Shown here one piece after another: positions 43,036 to 52,861 of a stretch of DNA of 59,776 nt. This DNA is from an uncultured Eggerthellaceae bacterium (GTDB taxonomy: Bacteria; Actinomycetota; Coriobacteriia; Coriobacteriales; Eggerthellaceae): positions 1-59,776 of the forward strand of contig CAJTXX010000009.1 of the NCBI GenBank assembly GCA_910584145.1. Direction: 5' to 3'. Below the pieces are notes generated by a model that saw only the letters and a program-made list of their open reading frames with translations, searched no databases and was not told where the DNA came from. Every line of letters begins with the position of its first letter. Position 1 is the stretch's first letter. The translations under genes and the position numbers were made by a program.

Positions 43036-44355
43036 GTGGCGGATAAGACGACCCCTACAACGGAAGCTCTCGTGAAGAGGCCCGGCGCACCCGTCGGCGC
43101 CCCTGCGGCTGGGCGCTACCAGAACCCCATCGTGGTGGGCGTGGTGCTGCTCATCGCTGGCATCTCGGTCGCTATGATCCAATACAAGGTGCCCACCATC
43201 ATGACGAGCCTGATGGGCATGTTCTCCATGACGGCGAGCTCGATCTCGTGGCTGATGAGCATCTTCACCCTGATGAGCATCTTCATGGCGCTGCCGTCAG
43301 GCGCGCTCGCGCAGCGGTTCGGTGCGCGGAACATGATGGTGGTGGCGTGCGGCATAGCTGTGCTCGGGTCGTGCGTCGGCGCGTTCGCCCAGATGGAGGC
43401 GGTGCTGATAGCATCGCGCGCCATCGAGGGCGTGGCGCTCACCGTGCTGACCACCTGCGGGCCCATCGTGGTGCAGCAGGTGGTGCGTCCCGACAAGATC
43501 GGCACGGCCATGGGCATCTGGGGCATCTGGGGGTGCTTGGGCTCCACCGTGGCCGCGGTGATAACCCCGACCATCTTCGAGAGCCTGGGGTTCCAGGGGC
43601 TCTGGTTCGCGTTCGCAGCCGTTGCCGCGGTGGCGGCCGTCGTGGTGGTGGCCGCCATCAAGAAGCCGCAGCCTGCGGGTGCCGACATGCAGCCCGCGAG
43701 CGCCGCCCAGCCGGCAGGCGCCCCCGGACAGCCTGCGAGCAGCGCCACCGCCCAGCCGGCCCGGCCCGCCCCCACAGCCGGCAAGCCGCGCTACCGGGAG
43801 CTCTGCACGCGCGACATCGCGCTGTTCTTCGCGGGGTTCATCATGTTCAACATCTGCCTGCTGGCCATCCTCGCGTTCGTGCCCACTATCTTGCAGATGC
43901 AAGGCTTCGACCCCACGCTGTCGGGCTTCATCAGCACGGCGCCCATGCTGCTGTCCATCGTGTCGTCGCCAGCGTTCGGCGCCATCTCCGACAAGACCGG
44001 GCGCTGTAAGCCGCTTCTAGTGGCAGGCATGGCCGTTATGGGGCCGTGCACGTTCCTGTTATACACGCAGACCGGCCTGCTGCTGTGGGCGGGTGTGCTC
44101 CTGATGGGCTTGGTGGGCATGGGCGCCGTCGCCATGTTCCTTACCGCATACTCGAAATTGCTCCCCCGACCCGATCTGGCTTCCATCGGTATGGGAGTAT
44201 TAGTGCTGTTCCAAGGGCTCGGCCAATTCCTGGGCACGTTCTTCGTGCAGATGCTCTTGGGGCCGACGCTCGATAACTGGATGTTCGCCGGGCTCGTGCT
44301 CATGGGGCTCGGCTTGATCGGCACAGGGTTCCTGCTCATGTGCAAGATGAGGTGA
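43036..44355 (+). CDS. MFS transporter
   Basis: 439 residues from GTG behind AGGAAGG (the frame is open further upstream, with an ATG at 43018). Twelve membrane helices can be counted in two halves, separated by a Pro/Ala/Gln-rich loop at about 215-250. The first half has the MFS motif A-like GALAQRFGARNMMV; the second has GAISDKTGRCKPLLV. Substrate unknown. The LuxR-type membrane regulator starts 21 bases downstream, so they form an operon. Confidence 0.88.
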   Translation: MADKTTPTTEALVKRPGAPVGAPAAGRYQNPIVVGVVLLIAGISVAMIQYKVPTIMTSLMGMFSMTASSISWLMSIFTLMSIFMALPSGALAQRFGARNMMVVACGIAVLGSCVGAFAQMEAVLIASRAIEGVALTVLTTCGPIVVQQVVRPDKIGTAMGIWGIWGCLGSTVAAVITPTIFESLGFQGLWFAFAAVAAVAAVVVVAAIKKPQPAGADMQPASAAQPAGAPGQPASSATAQPARPAPTAGKPRYRELCTRDIALFFAGFIMFNICLLAILAFVPTILQMQGFDPTLSGFISTAPMLLSIVSSPAFGAISDKTGRCKPLLVAGMAVMGPCTFLLYTQTGLLLWAGVLLMGLVGMGAVAMFLTAYSKLLPRPDLASIGMGVLVLFQGLGQFLGTFFVQMLLGPTLDNWMFAGLVLMGLGLIGTGFLLMCKMR

Positions 44356-44376
44356 GGCAGCGAAGGAGGGCGAACC

Positions 44377-45876
44377 ATGCTGGGCGAGAACGACCGAGAT
44401 GACGTTGTCGTAGAGAGCCTCCCGATCGGGGCGAACGAAGGCGACCTGGAAGCGGTGCTGCTCGACGGCTGCCTCGGGTTCAGCCTGTCGGCAGGGACGG
44501 CCATCCTGTACCTCCAGATGGCGCTCGGGAATGCGGCGGAGCCGCTGCACTGCGGGCTGCTCGCGGTGTATACGGCGTTCGTGGTGGGGCTCCTGCTGAT
44601 AGCGGGGCGCTTCTTCACCGACTTCCTGCAAACCTCGGCCGGTCGGTTCCTCATCCGCTGGACCAATATGGCAGCGTTCATCGGTGCGTTCCTCTGCTCG
44701 GTGCTGGGGTGGAGCATCGCTGCGGTCACGTTCGGCGCGGTAGGCCTGGTGAACGTGTTCTTCCTGTACGGGCGCTTCCTGGCGGCGCTGGCGCGCAAGG
44801 CGCTCATGCTGGTGGTGGACGTGCTGTTCGTCTACACGGGCCTTACATGCATGATAATCTCGCAGATCGGGTACTGGTACAGCGTGGTGGTGCTGGGCGT
44901 GGTGACGGCTATCGCTATCGTCATATCGGGCGTGTTCATCAGCCGCAAGCACGACTACGCCGAGTTCGTCAGCACGGCCGACTCGAAAGAGCGCAGCATC
45001 AAGGTGCGCGGCAACGACTACACCATCTTCGCCCTGGGCTTCGCGCTGTCCATCGCTTCCATGGCGCTGTTCGTGCATATCGACACCATCACGGTGGTGG
45101 CGTGGCTGGGGCTCAGCGTCGGCGTGGCTGGCGTGCTGTCCATCATGACGCGCCAGCTCGACGAGCGCTTCTTCAAGGAGTCGATGAAGAAATCCATCGC
45201 GCTGTCGGTGACCGCTTGCCTCATGGTGGTTCCCATCGTGCCCGACGAGTGGAAGCTGGTCGTCATCTGCGTGTTCACGTGCTTTACCTGCCTTAACATC
45301 ATCGTGCTCATCAACGCCATCGTGGAGACGACGCGCTTCAACCAGATATCGCCGATCTATCTGATCGGCCAGTTCGGCACCGTGTTCTTCGGCGGCGTGC
45401 TGTTCGGGACGGTGCTATTCAGCGGCGCGGCATTCCTCCAAGGCCGGGTGGACGCGCCTGTCATGTACATCGCCTGCGTGGTAGCGGTGGTGCTGTGCGC
45501 GTTCTTGCAGATCAAGGTGAACTACCTGATCTACCCGTTCGAGCCCATCATCGACGACGATATGGACGAAGACGTGCGCGCTCAGATCGAGGAAGAGGGC
45601 ACCCGCCGCATCGCCTATCGGCAACGGGTGGAGGCCGTGTGCGAGAAGTACCGCCTGTCGCCGCGCGAGCGCGAGGTGCTGCGCATCTTGCTGAAAGGCC
45701 GCGACGCGAAGTACATCATGGACACGTTCTACATCTCGCAGTCCACCGCCAAGACGCACATCTACAACATCTACCGCAAGCTCGACGTGCATTCGCGCCA
45801 AGAGCTGCTCGACTTGGTGGACGAGACAGAACCCGATGCCACCGCGCTCCCCGAAGAGCAAGGCAGCGCCCAGTAG
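44377..45876 (+). CDS. LuxR-type HTH regulator with polytopic membrane sensor domain
   Basis: 499 residues, GAAGGAGG before the ATG. The first 400 residues contain about twelve hydrophobic helices. The C-terminus is a cytoplasmic LuxR HTH (about 425-490): YRLSPREREVLRILLKGRD then FYISQSTAKTHIYNIYRKLDVHSRQELL. Membrane-LuxR proteins of this layout are expanded in Eggerthellaceae and often adjoin MFS transporters and molybdopterin enzymes. They are thought to sense a substrate and switch on the neighbour genes. The likely targets here are the second MFS gene and the two molybdoenzyme pairs downstream. Confidence 0.92.
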   Translation: MLGENDRDDVVVESLPIGANEGDLEAVLLDGCLGFSLSAGTAILYLQMALGNAAEPLHCGLLAVYTAFVVGLLLIAGRFFTDFLQTSAGRFLIRWTNMAAFIGAFLCSVLGWSIAAVTFGAVGLVNVFFLYGRFLAALARKALMLVVDVLFVYTGLTCMIISQIGYWYSVVVLGVVTAIAIVISGVFISRKHDYAEFVSTADSKERSIKVRGNDYTIFALGFALSIASMALFVHIDTITVVAWLGLSVGVAGVLSIMTRQLDERFFKESMKKSIALSVTACLMVVPIVPDEWKLVVICVFTCFTCLNIIVLINAIVETTRFNQISPIYLIGQFGTVFFGGVLFGTVLFSGAAFLQGRVDAPVMYIACVVAVVLCAFLQIKVNYLIYPFEPIIDDDMDEDVRAQIEEEGTRRIAYRQRVEAVCEKYRLSPREREVLRILLKGRDAKYIMDTFYISQSTAKTHIYNIYRKLDVHSRQELLDLVDETEPDATALPEEQGSAQ

Positions 45877-45905
45877 CCGCTGTACTGGCTGTTTTCCCCG
45901 TTCAG

Positions 45906-45938
45906 GCGCCTCCTCATACCGCAAGTCGTAGGAGGCGC
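45906..45938 (+). terminator. Hairpin after the LuxR-type gene
   Basis: Perfect 9-bp stem GCGCCTCCT / AGGAGGCGC with a 15-base loop, 30 bases behind the stop. There is no T-tract, so termination strength is uncertain. Confidence 0.45.
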
Positions 45939-45964
45939 GACCCGCTCTCAGACCCATTCTGCGG

Positions 45965-46000
45965 CTCATTTTACGCATTTGCGGCCAATTCCTCCGCCGC
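45965..46000 (+). promoter_or_regulatory. Shared upstream element, copy A (before the second MFS gene)
   Basis: CTCATTTTACGCATTTGCGG followed by CCAATTCCTCCGCCGC closely matches 47507-47542 upstream of the molybdoenzyme operon. It lies 122 bp before the ATG. This is a candidate activator site for the neighbouring LuxR protein. Confidence 0.45.
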
Positions 46001-46121
46001 TTGCGAACAGGCACACTCGATCATGCGCGGGGTTGTGCGACCCGGCGTGCCTTTTCGGCGGAGCTGCGCCCATCACGCGGCGCAGGGGGCATGGCCACGC
46101 TACCATGTAAAAGGAGGAAGA

Positions 46122-47405
46122 ATGGCGGAACAAATCAAGAGCAAGAGCTCTGCCTATGGATGGGTCATAGTCGTCATAACCATGCTCGCAGGCTTCACCG
46201 CGCCCATGAACATGGCGAAGGTCACGTCGCTCGCGCCGGTCATCATGACCACGTTCGGGTTCGGCCCCGACACGCTCGGCTGGGTGATCGCGCTGTTCTA
46301 TGTCATGGGCTTCGTAATGGCATTCCCCACGACCGGCTTCATCAACAAGGTGGGCATCAAAGGTGCCGTGGCGATTGCAGTCGCAGCCGGTGTCATAGGT
46401 TCGGTCATGGGTGCGGTATTCAACGACAACCTGGTGCTGTTCATGATCAGCCGCGTGTTCGAGGGCATGGGCTTCGGCGTCATGGGCGTTGCGGGCTCGT
46501 CGGCCATCGGGCCGTGGTTCGCGCCCGAGAAGCGCTCGCTGCCGCTGAGCATCTGGTCGATGTGGGTGGCCGTATGCATGTGCCTGTGCCCCATCTTCTA
46601 CGGGTGGGTCGTCGACGGCATGGGTATGCCCTGGACCGCTATCTGGTGGGGTACGGCTATCTATGACATCGTGGCGCTGGTGCTGTTCTTCGCGCTGTAT
46701 CGCACCCCTGAGCGCCCCTATGAGACCGAAGAAGAGAAGATGTCGAAGAATGCGGGCAAAGCCATGCTCTCCCGCGCGCTCAAGAGCAAGATGCTGTGGG
46801 GCCTGGCGCTGATCTTCCTGTTCGACGAGGCTGCCTTCATGGCCATCAACGGTTTCCTGACTACCTACCTGGCCGAGGAGCTGGCCACGGGCCTCGTGTT
46901 CGCCACGGCTATAGCGTCGCTGTTCGGCTTCGCGGGCGCCATCGCACCGCCGATCTCGGGCGCCATCTGCCAGAAGTTCAACAACCACCGCTGGATACTG
47001 CTGTTCTCGCTGATCGTGGGCGTGGTGTACACGGCTACGGTGTTCACCCTGCAAGACCCCAACCTGTACTACGGCGTGGCCATCATGGCTGGCATCGTGG
47101 GCGGCTGGGTGCCGGGCATCATCTGGCAGTTCACGCCTAACACGGTGTGCACCGATGACATCCCCGCGGCGAACAGCTTCGTGGCGTTCACGCAGAACCT
47201 CGGCATGTTCATCGGTGCCATCTTCATGGGCGCGGCCATCTCCGGCCTCGGCTGGACGATGGGCTCCTTTGTGGCGATGGTCCCCTGCTACATCGCCTGC
47301 CTCATCGTGTTCTTCGCCTTCGGTCTGCAGAAGACGATGAAGCTCGATCTGTCCAAGAAGGGCGACGCCGAGCTGCCTGTCCCGGGCATCGACGGCGACA
47401 AATAA
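46122..47405 (+). CDS. MFS transporter associated with the molybdoenzyme cluster
   Basis: 427 residues with a strong AAGGAGGAAG ribosome site. Twelve helices are visible. The motif-A position reads GFINKVGIKGAV. The loop between halves is short (ERPYETEEEKMSKNAG). Its position between a membrane LuxR regulator and molybdenum enzymes suggests import of the enzyme substrate or export of the product. It carries its own terminator and the same upstream element as the enzyme operon. Confidence 0.9.
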   Translation: MAEQIKSKSSAYGWVIVVITMLAGFTAPMNMAKVTSLAPVIMTTFGFGPDTLGWVIALFYVMGFVMAFPTTGFINKVGIKGAVAIAVAAGVIGSVMGAVFNDNLVLFMISRVFEGMGFGVMGVAGSSAIGPWFAPEKRSLPLSIWSMWVAVCMCLCPIFYGWVVDGMGMPWTAIWWGTAIYDIVALVLFFALYRTPERPYETEEEKMSKNAGKAMLSRALKSKMLWGLALIFLFDEAAFMAINGFLTTYLAEELATGLVFATAIASLFGFAGAIAPPISGAICQKFNNHRWILLFSLIVGVVYTATVFTLQDPNLYYGVAIMAGIVGGWVPGIIWQFTPNTVCTDDIPAANSFVAFTQNLGMFIGAIFMGAAISGLGWTMGSFVAMVPCYIACLIVFFAFGLQKTMKLDLSKKGDAELPVPGIDGDK

Positions 47406-47428
47406 GCGCTCGGCGCATAGCGTGTGCG

Positions 47429-47452
47429 GAAGCGGCCCTGCGGGGCCGCTTC
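47429..47452 (+). terminator. Intrinsic terminator after the second MFS gene
   Basis: Perfect 10-bp stem GAAGCGGCCC / GGGCCGCTTC with loop TGCG; weak T content after it. Confidence 0.6.
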
Positions 47453-47506
47453 TGTGCGTCTCGGGCCTGAAGTCTGATGCTCTGAGCGGGGAAGATAGCG
47501 CGCTGT

Positions 47507-47542
47507 CCCATTTTTCCGCACTTATGGCCGATTCCTCAACCG
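47507..47542 (+). promoter_or_regulatory. Shared upstream element, copy B (before the molybdoenzyme operon)
   Basis: CCCATTTTTCCGCACTTATG then GCCGATTCCTCAACCG aligns with 45965-46000 over about 35 bp with few mismatches. It lies about 180 bp before the first molybdoenzyme gene. The rest of 47543-47720 shows no gene. Confidence 0.45.
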
Positions 47543-47720
47543 CGGGTCGGTAGGCCATTATCTGCCCCAGAGTCATGTTCCTTCGTCGGAACGGATGCGC
47601 CCCCACCGCTCGTGCGGCGCCGGCGCCAAGGCAGCGTCCCTCGCACAGCGACCGGCTGAGCGCCGATCGCGGGACGGGCCGTAATGGAGGGCAACGAGCA
47701 AGAGAAGAGGAGCCTAGCTG

Positions 47721-50066
47721 ATGAAGATCTTTGAAGGCCAGGGCACAGCCGATCTGGGCAAGCCATGGCGCTATGAAGAAGACGGTCTGACCGTCACGCG
47801 CGGCTGCGCATGGTCGCCTCCCGGGTGCCACCCCACCGGGTGCGGCATCAAAACGTATGTGAACGCCGACGGCGAGCTGGTGAAGGTGGAGGGCGACGAG
47901 AACCACCCGATCACCAACGGCCGCCTGTGCGTGCGCTGCCTGACGATGCGCGATTATGTGTACAACCCCGACCGCATGCTCTACCCCATGAAGCGCGCCC
48001 GCGAGGACCGCGGCAAGGACAAATGGGAGCGCATCACGTGGGACGAGGCATTCGACCTGTTGGCCGAGAAGGTGAACTACTATAAAGAGACGTACGGCGC
48101 CGAATCCATCTTGCTGATGGGCGGCACCGGGCGCGAGGGCGGCCCCATGCTGCCGGCGTATGCGCACTCGGCCATCGGCACGCCGAACGACTGCTACACG
48201 CAGTCGGGCTACTCGTGCTACATCCCCCGCGTGGCCGGCACCACCTACGTGCTGGGCGCCACCTATCCTGAAATGGACTACGCGGGCGGCCTGCCCGGGC
48301 GCTACGACGACCCCATGTTCACGCTGCCCGAGCTGATCGTGCTGTGGGGCAAAGAGCCGCTGCCCTCGAACGGCGACGGCCTGTTCGGCCATGCGGTGAT
48401 CGACATGATGCGTCGCGGCAGCAAGCTGATGACCATCGACCCGCGCATGAACTGGATATCCACGCGCGCCGAGTGGCAGCTGCGCATCCGCCCTGGCACC
48501 GACGCGGCGCTGGGCATGGCCATGCTGAACGTGATAATCAGCGAGGACCTGTACGACCACGACTTCGTGGAGAAGTGGACGTATGGCTTCGACCAGCTGG
48601 CCGAGCGCGTGAAGGACATGCCGGTGGAGAAAGCCGCCGAGATCTGCGGCATCGAGCCGGGCGAGATCGAGGAAGCAGCGCGCGTGTACGCCGCTGCGAA
48701 GCCGGCGCAGGTGGCCTGGGGCCTGGCCATCGACCAGAAGTCGAACGGCGTGCAGGCCGGGCATTGCATCTTGGCGCTCGAGGCCATAACGGGCAACATC
48801 GACGTTCCCGGCGGCCAGCTGATCGGCGATGTGAACGATGGGCTCGAACTCGGCTTCGGCTGGAACAACCTAGGGCCCGAGCTGCAGAGCAAGATCGTGG
48901 GCATCAAGGAATACCCCGCTTACGTGGGCCTCGTGCTATCCGCGCAGTGCGACATGGTGCTCGACATGCTAGAGGCCGGCGACGACGCGCAGCCCTACGC
49001 TTTCAAGATGGGCGGCTTCGAGGACACGAACTTCCTGGCCGGCACCTGCGCCGCGCAGCCGAAGCGCTGGCACGACGCTATGGTGAAGAACCTGGAATGG
49101 TGCTTCGGCATCGACGTGTGGATGACCCCCACCATCCAGGCGTGCTGTGAGCTGTTCCTGCCGCTGTCCACCTGCGTCGAGCACGACACGGTGGTGTACA
49201 CCCACTACGGCGCGTCGCCCATCATGGCCGGCGCGGTGAACAAGTCCATCACGGTGGGCGAGGGCAAGGGCGACTGCGAGATCATGTACGAGATCGGCAA
49301 GCGCTGCATGCCCATCAACTACGACAAGTTCGACAACTACATCGATTTCCTGAACTACTACCGCCTGAACAACAAGCAGACCTTCGAGGAGCTGCGCGAG
49401 GAAGTAGTCCATCAGAAGATGGAGACGCTGTCGTACAAGAAGTACGAGACAGGCAAGCTGCGTCCCGACGGCAACCCCGGCTTCAACACCCCCACCGGGC
49501 GCATCGAGCTGTACTCCACCATGTTCGAGCAGTTCGGCGAAGACCCGCTGCCCTACTACATGGAGCCGCAGCTCTCGCCGGTGTCCACGCCCGACGTGGC
49601 CGAGAAGTACCCGCTGGTGCTGACCACCGGCGCGCGCACCTACTGCTACTTCCACTCCGAGGGTAAGCAGATACCCTACCTGCGCGAGATGAACCCCGAT
49701 CCGCTGCTGGAGCTGAACCCGGAAGACGCCGCCAAGTACGGCGTGACCGACGGCCAGTGGGTAGAGGCGGCGAGCCCATTCGGCAAGTGCGTGCTGAAGG
49801 CGAAGGTGTCGCAGATCGTGCGGCCGGGCGTCGTGCATGCGCAGCACGGCTTCTGGTTCCCCGAGAAGGACGCGGAGGAGCCGTCGCTCTACGAGGTGTG
49901 GCGCTCGAACATCAACGAGCTGATCCCGCATTTCTACGTGGGCAAGCTTGGCTTCGGTGCGCCGTTCAAGTGCCTGCTGTGCAGCGTGACGCCGCTGGCT
50001 GAGAGCTACGACACCGACATGCAGAAGATCTGGGACCGTTTCGGGAAGCTGGAGGTCACGAAATGA
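47721..50066 (+). CDS. Molybdopterin-dependent oxidoreductase, DMSO reductase superfamily (catalytic subunit 1)
   Basis: 781 residues. An N-terminal [4Fe-4S] site is formed by Cys29, Cys36, Cys41 and Cys70 (RGCAWSPPGCHPTGCG ... GRLC). The bis-MGD domains follow (ITWDEAFDLL, GGTGREGG, LWGKEPLPSN, TIDPRMNW), and the C-terminal cofactor-binding beta domain has LTTGARTYCYFHSEG and GQWVEAASPFGK. Cys166 in QSGYSCYIPR is a plausible molybdenum ligand. No twin-arginine signal is present, so it is cytoplasmic. The sequence looks closest to the acetylene hydratase / pyrogallol transhydroxylase / catechol dehydroxylase branch, known from gut Eggerthellaceae to act on phenols. Substrate unknown. The next gene overlaps by four bases and supplies an Fe-S electron carrier. 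Confidence 0.9.
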   Translation: MKIFEGQGTADLGKPWRYEEDGLTVTRGCAWSPPGCHPTGCGIKTYVNADGELVKVEGDENHPITNGRLCVRCLTMRDYVYNPDRMLYPMKRAREDRGKDKWERITWDEAFDLLAEKVNYYKETYGAESILLMGGTGREGGPMLPAYAHSAIGTPNDCYTQSGYSCYIPRVAGTTYVLGATYPEMDYAGGLPGRYDDPMFTLPELIVLWGKEPLPSNGDGLFGHAVIDMMRRGSKLMTIDPRMNWISTRAEWQLRIRPGTDAALGMAMLNVIISEDLYDHDFVEKWTYGFDQLAERVKDMPVEKAAEICGIEPGEIEEAARVYAAAKPAQVAWGLAIDQKSNGVQAGHCILALEAITGNIDVPGGQLIGDVNDGLELGFGWNNLGPELQSKIVGIKEYPAYVGLVLSAQCDMVLDMLEAGDDAQPYAFKMGGFEDTNFLAGTCAAQPKRWHDAMVKNLEWCFGIDVWMTPTIQACCELFLPLSTCVEHDTVVYTHYGASPIMAGAVNKSITVGEGKGDCEIMYEIGKRCMPINYDKFDNYIDFLNYYRLNNKQTFEELREEVVHQKMETLSYKKYETGKLRPDGNPGFNTPTGRIELYSTMFEQFGEDPLPYYMEPQLSPVSTPDVAEKYPLVLTTGARTYCYFHSEGKQIPYLREMNPDPLLELNPEDAAKYGVTDGQWVEAASPFGKCVLKAKVSQIVRPGVVHAQHGFWFPEKDAEEPSLYEVWRSNINELIPHFYVGKLGFGAPFKCLLCSVTPLAESYDTDMQKIWDRFGKLEVTK

Positions 50067-50410
50067 CAGCCTATGGATTGCTGATCGACTACGAGTACTG
50101 CACGGGCTGCCAGAGCTGCGAGGTGGCCTGCAAGGAAGAGCACAAGATACCCGTTGGCCAGTGGGGCATCCGCGTGTTCGACGATGGGCCGTGGGAGTGC
50201 GCCGACGGCAAATACAACTGGAACAAGATACCTGTGCCGAGCCGCCTGTGCGACCTGTGCGCCGAGCGCACCGCCAAGGGCAAGCAGCCGTCGTGCGTGC
50301 ACCACTGCCTCGCCGGCGTCATGCAGTACGGCCCGGTAGAGGAGCTGGCGCGCGAGCTGGCGAAGAAGCCCGACCAGGTGCTGTTCGCGCCCAAGCCCTA
50401 CCACTACTGA
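50063..50410 (+). CDS. 4Fe-4S dicluster electron-transfer subunit 1
   Basis: 115 residues. The start ATGA overlaps the catalytic subunit stop. Two cysteine groups are seen: C13-x2-C16-x2-C19-x3-C23 (CTGCQSCEVACKEEH) and CDLCAERTAKGKQPSCVHHC. Both match ferredoxin-like subunits of molybdoenzymes. There is no membrane segment. It should pass electrons to or from the catalytic subunit in the cytoplasm. Confidence 0.92.
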   Translation: MTAYGLLIDYEYCTGCQSCEVACKEEHKIPVGQWGIRVFDDGPWECADGKYNWNKIPVPSRLCDLCAERTAKGKQPSCVHHCLAGVMQYGPVEELARELAKKPDQVLFAPKPYHY

Positions 50411-50492
50411 TAAGGCGGATGGATGGGGCGTCCGCTGCAGCGGCAGATGCCCCGCCTTCGCAGCCCTGACATACGGAAGAGGAGAGTGAACA

Positions 50493-52859
50493 ATGGAGTT
50501 AAGCGATTACAAACCGGCTCCGGTCGTTAAGCTCGACACCCTTTCCGATGTGAATGACATCGGGAAGCCCTGGCGCTACGACGACGGGGACATGATCGTG
50601 ACGCGCACCTGCCCGTGGTCGCCCCCGGGGTGCCACCCGGTCGGGTGCGGCCTGAAGCTGTACGTGAAGGATGGCCGCCTGGAATACGTCGAAGGCGACG
50701 AGAACCACCCCGTGACGCAGGGGCGCCTGTGCCCCCGGTGCATCGCGTTGAAAGACTACGTGTACAACCCCGCGCGCATCATCAAGCCCATGAAGCGCGA
50801 CCGCGCCGACCGCGGCAAAGAGGACGCCTGGGTAGAGTGCTCGTGGGAAGAGGCGTTCGACATCGTGAAGGAGAACTACGAGCGCATCTGCGAGCAGTAC
50901 GGGCCTGAGTCGATCATCGGCATGTCGGGCACCGGGCGCGAGGGCGGCACCATGTCGCTGTACCCCACGATGGTGTTCGGCACCCCGAACTACTGCTACA
51001 TGCAGTCGGGCTATGCATGCTACACGCCGCGCCTGGCCGCTGCGGCCTACATAACCGGCACCACCTATTCCGAATGGGACTACGCCGGCGCGCTGCCCGG
51101 CCGCTGGGACGACGAGCGCTACGATCTGACCGAGGTGCTGGTCATGTGGGGCAAGGCGCCATTGGAATCGAACCCCGACGGCTTCTTCGGTCACGCGGTG
51201 GTGGACGCCATGCGCCGCGGCACTCGCGTCATCCAGATCGACCCGCGCGTGAACTGGCTGTCGGCTCGCGCTGACATATTCATCCAGCTGCGCGCTGGCA
51301 CCGACACGGCGCTGGCCATGGCCATGCTCGATGTCATCATCAAAGAAGAGCTCTACGACAAAGACTTCGTGGAGTATTGGTGCTACGGCTTCGAGCAGCT
51401 GGCCGAGCGCGTGGCCACCATGCCCGCCGAGAAGGCAGCCGAGATATGCGAGGTGCCGGTGGAGAAGATCTACGCCGCCGCCCGCATGTACGCGCAGGGC
51501 AACCCGTCGGCCATCATGTGGGGCCTGGCGGTGGACCAGAAGACCGACGGCATGCAGAACAGCCAGTGCATCATCGCGCTGCAGGCCATCACCGGCAACC
51601 TCGACCGCCCCGGCGGCCAGCTGATGCCCGGCGCCGATTCCGGCCACAACGAGCTGGGCTTCGGCTACAAGGAGTGCATCCCCGACGAGGTGTTCCAGAA
51701 GATGATCGGCCTGGCTGAGTACCCGGCGTACTGCAACATGATCTTGAACTCGCAGGTAGACATGATGCTGCAAACGCTGGAGACTGACGAGCCGTATCCC
51801 ATCCGCATGGGCTTCTACATGGGCGACAACGCGCTGTCGAACTGCGCGATGGAGCCGAAGCGCTGGCACGACGCGCTGGTGGACAAGCTCGAGTTCTGCA
51901 TCGGCATCGACACGTTCATGAACGCGTCCATCCAGGCTACGTGCGATCTGTTCCTGCCCATCGCCACCGTGGCTGAGCGCGAGGGCACCGTGTTCACGCA
52001 CTACGCGCCCTGCACCGTTACGGCGGGCTTCATGCACAAGGCCATCGACTGCGGCGACCTGCCCTCCGACATGGCGCTGGCGTATCGCCTCGGCAAGCAC
52101 CTGCATCCCGAGCGCTTCGCCAAGTGGGCCAACGAGCACGAGCTGGTGGAGGCGTTCCGCCTGGGCGTGGAAGACCACGGCAAGACCTTCGACCGCGTGT
52201 CGGAGTGCGTGGTGGCGCAGGTTCCCATCGAGTATTACAAGTACGAGAAGGGCATGTTCCGCCAAGACGGCCAGCCCGGGTTCGCAACGCCCACCGGCCG
52301 CATCGAGCTGTGGTCGACTGCGTACAACCAGTTCGGCGACGACCCGCTGCCGTACTACATCGAGCCCGAGTTCAGCCCCACCGACGAGCACCCCGAGATC
52401 AAGGAGAAGTACCCGTTCATCCTCACCACAGGCGCGCGCGTGACGCCGTTCTTCCACTCCGAGGGGCGCCAGATACCCTATCTGCGCGAGCTCAACCCCG
52501 ACCCGCTGCTGGAGATCAATCCCAAGACGGCGCAGGAGAAGCACATCGCCGACGGGCAGTGGGTGCGCGTGTGGAACATGTTCGGCGAGGCGCTGATGAA
52601 GGCCAAGGTCACCGACGCCGTCGACGAGAAGACCATCCACGGCCAGCACGGCTGGTGGTTCCCCGAGGAGACGGGCGACGAGCCCAACCTGTACGGCACG
52701 TTCCGTTCGCAGATCAACAACCTGTGCCCGAACGGCCACATGGGCAAGCTGGGCTTCGGCGCTCCCAACAAGTGCATGTGCTGCGACGTCGAGCCCGTTG
52801 CTGAGAGCTATGACACCGACATGAACCTCATCTGGGAAAAATTCGGAAAGCTGGTGTAG
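50493..52859 (+). CDS. Molybdopterin-dependent oxidoreductase, DMSO reductase superfamily (catalytic subunit 2)
   Basis: 788 residues, AAGAGGAGAG before the ATG. It is a paralogue of the 47721 product with about ten extra N-terminal residues. Fe-S cysteines are Cys40, Cys47, Cys52 and Cys80 (TCPWSPPGCHPVGCG ... GRLC). The candidate molybdenum ligand is Cys176 (QSGYACYTPR), in exactly the equivalent place. No export signal. It lies 82 bases after the first Fe-S subunit and two bases before its own. Two related enzyme pairs in one operon suggest two substrates or two steps of one degradation route. Confidence 0.9.
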   Translation: MELSDYKPAPVVKLDTLSDVNDIGKPWRYDDGDMIVTRTCPWSPPGCHPVGCGLKLYVKDGRLEYVEGDENHPVTQGRLCPRCIALKDYVYNPARIIKPMKRDRADRGKEDAWVECSWEEAFDIVKENYERICEQYGPESIIGMSGTGREGGTMSLYPTMVFGTPNYCYMQSGYACYTPRLAAAAYITGTTYSEWDYAGALPGRWDDERYDLTEVLVMWGKAPLESNPDGFFGHAVVDAMRRGTRVIQIDPRVNWLSARADIFIQLRAGTDTALAMAMLDVIIKEELYDKDFVEYWCYGFEQLAERVATMPAEKAAEICEVPVEKIYAAARMYAQGNPSAIMWGLAVDQKTDGMQNSQCIIALQAITGNLDRPGGQLMPGADSGHNELGFGYKECIPDEVFQKMIGLAEYPAYCNMILNSQVDMMLQTLETDEPYPIRMGFYMGDNALSNCAMEPKRWHDALVDKLEFCIGIDTFMNASIQATCDLFLPIATVAEREGTVFTHYAPCTVTAGFMHKAIDCGDLPSDMALAYRLGKHLHPERFAKWANEHELVEAFRLGVEDHGKTFDRVSECVVAQVPIEYYKYEKGMFRQDGQPGFATPTGRIELWSTAYNQFGDDPLPYYIEPEFSPTDEHPEIKEKYPFILTTGARVTPFFHSEGRQIPYLRELNPDPLLEINPKTAQEKHIADGQWVRVWNMFGEALMKAKVTDAVDEKTIHGQHGWWFPEETGDEPNLYGTFRSQINNLCPNGHMGKLGFGAPNKCMCCDVEPVAESYDTDMNLIWEKFGKLV

Positions 52860-52861
52860 AT

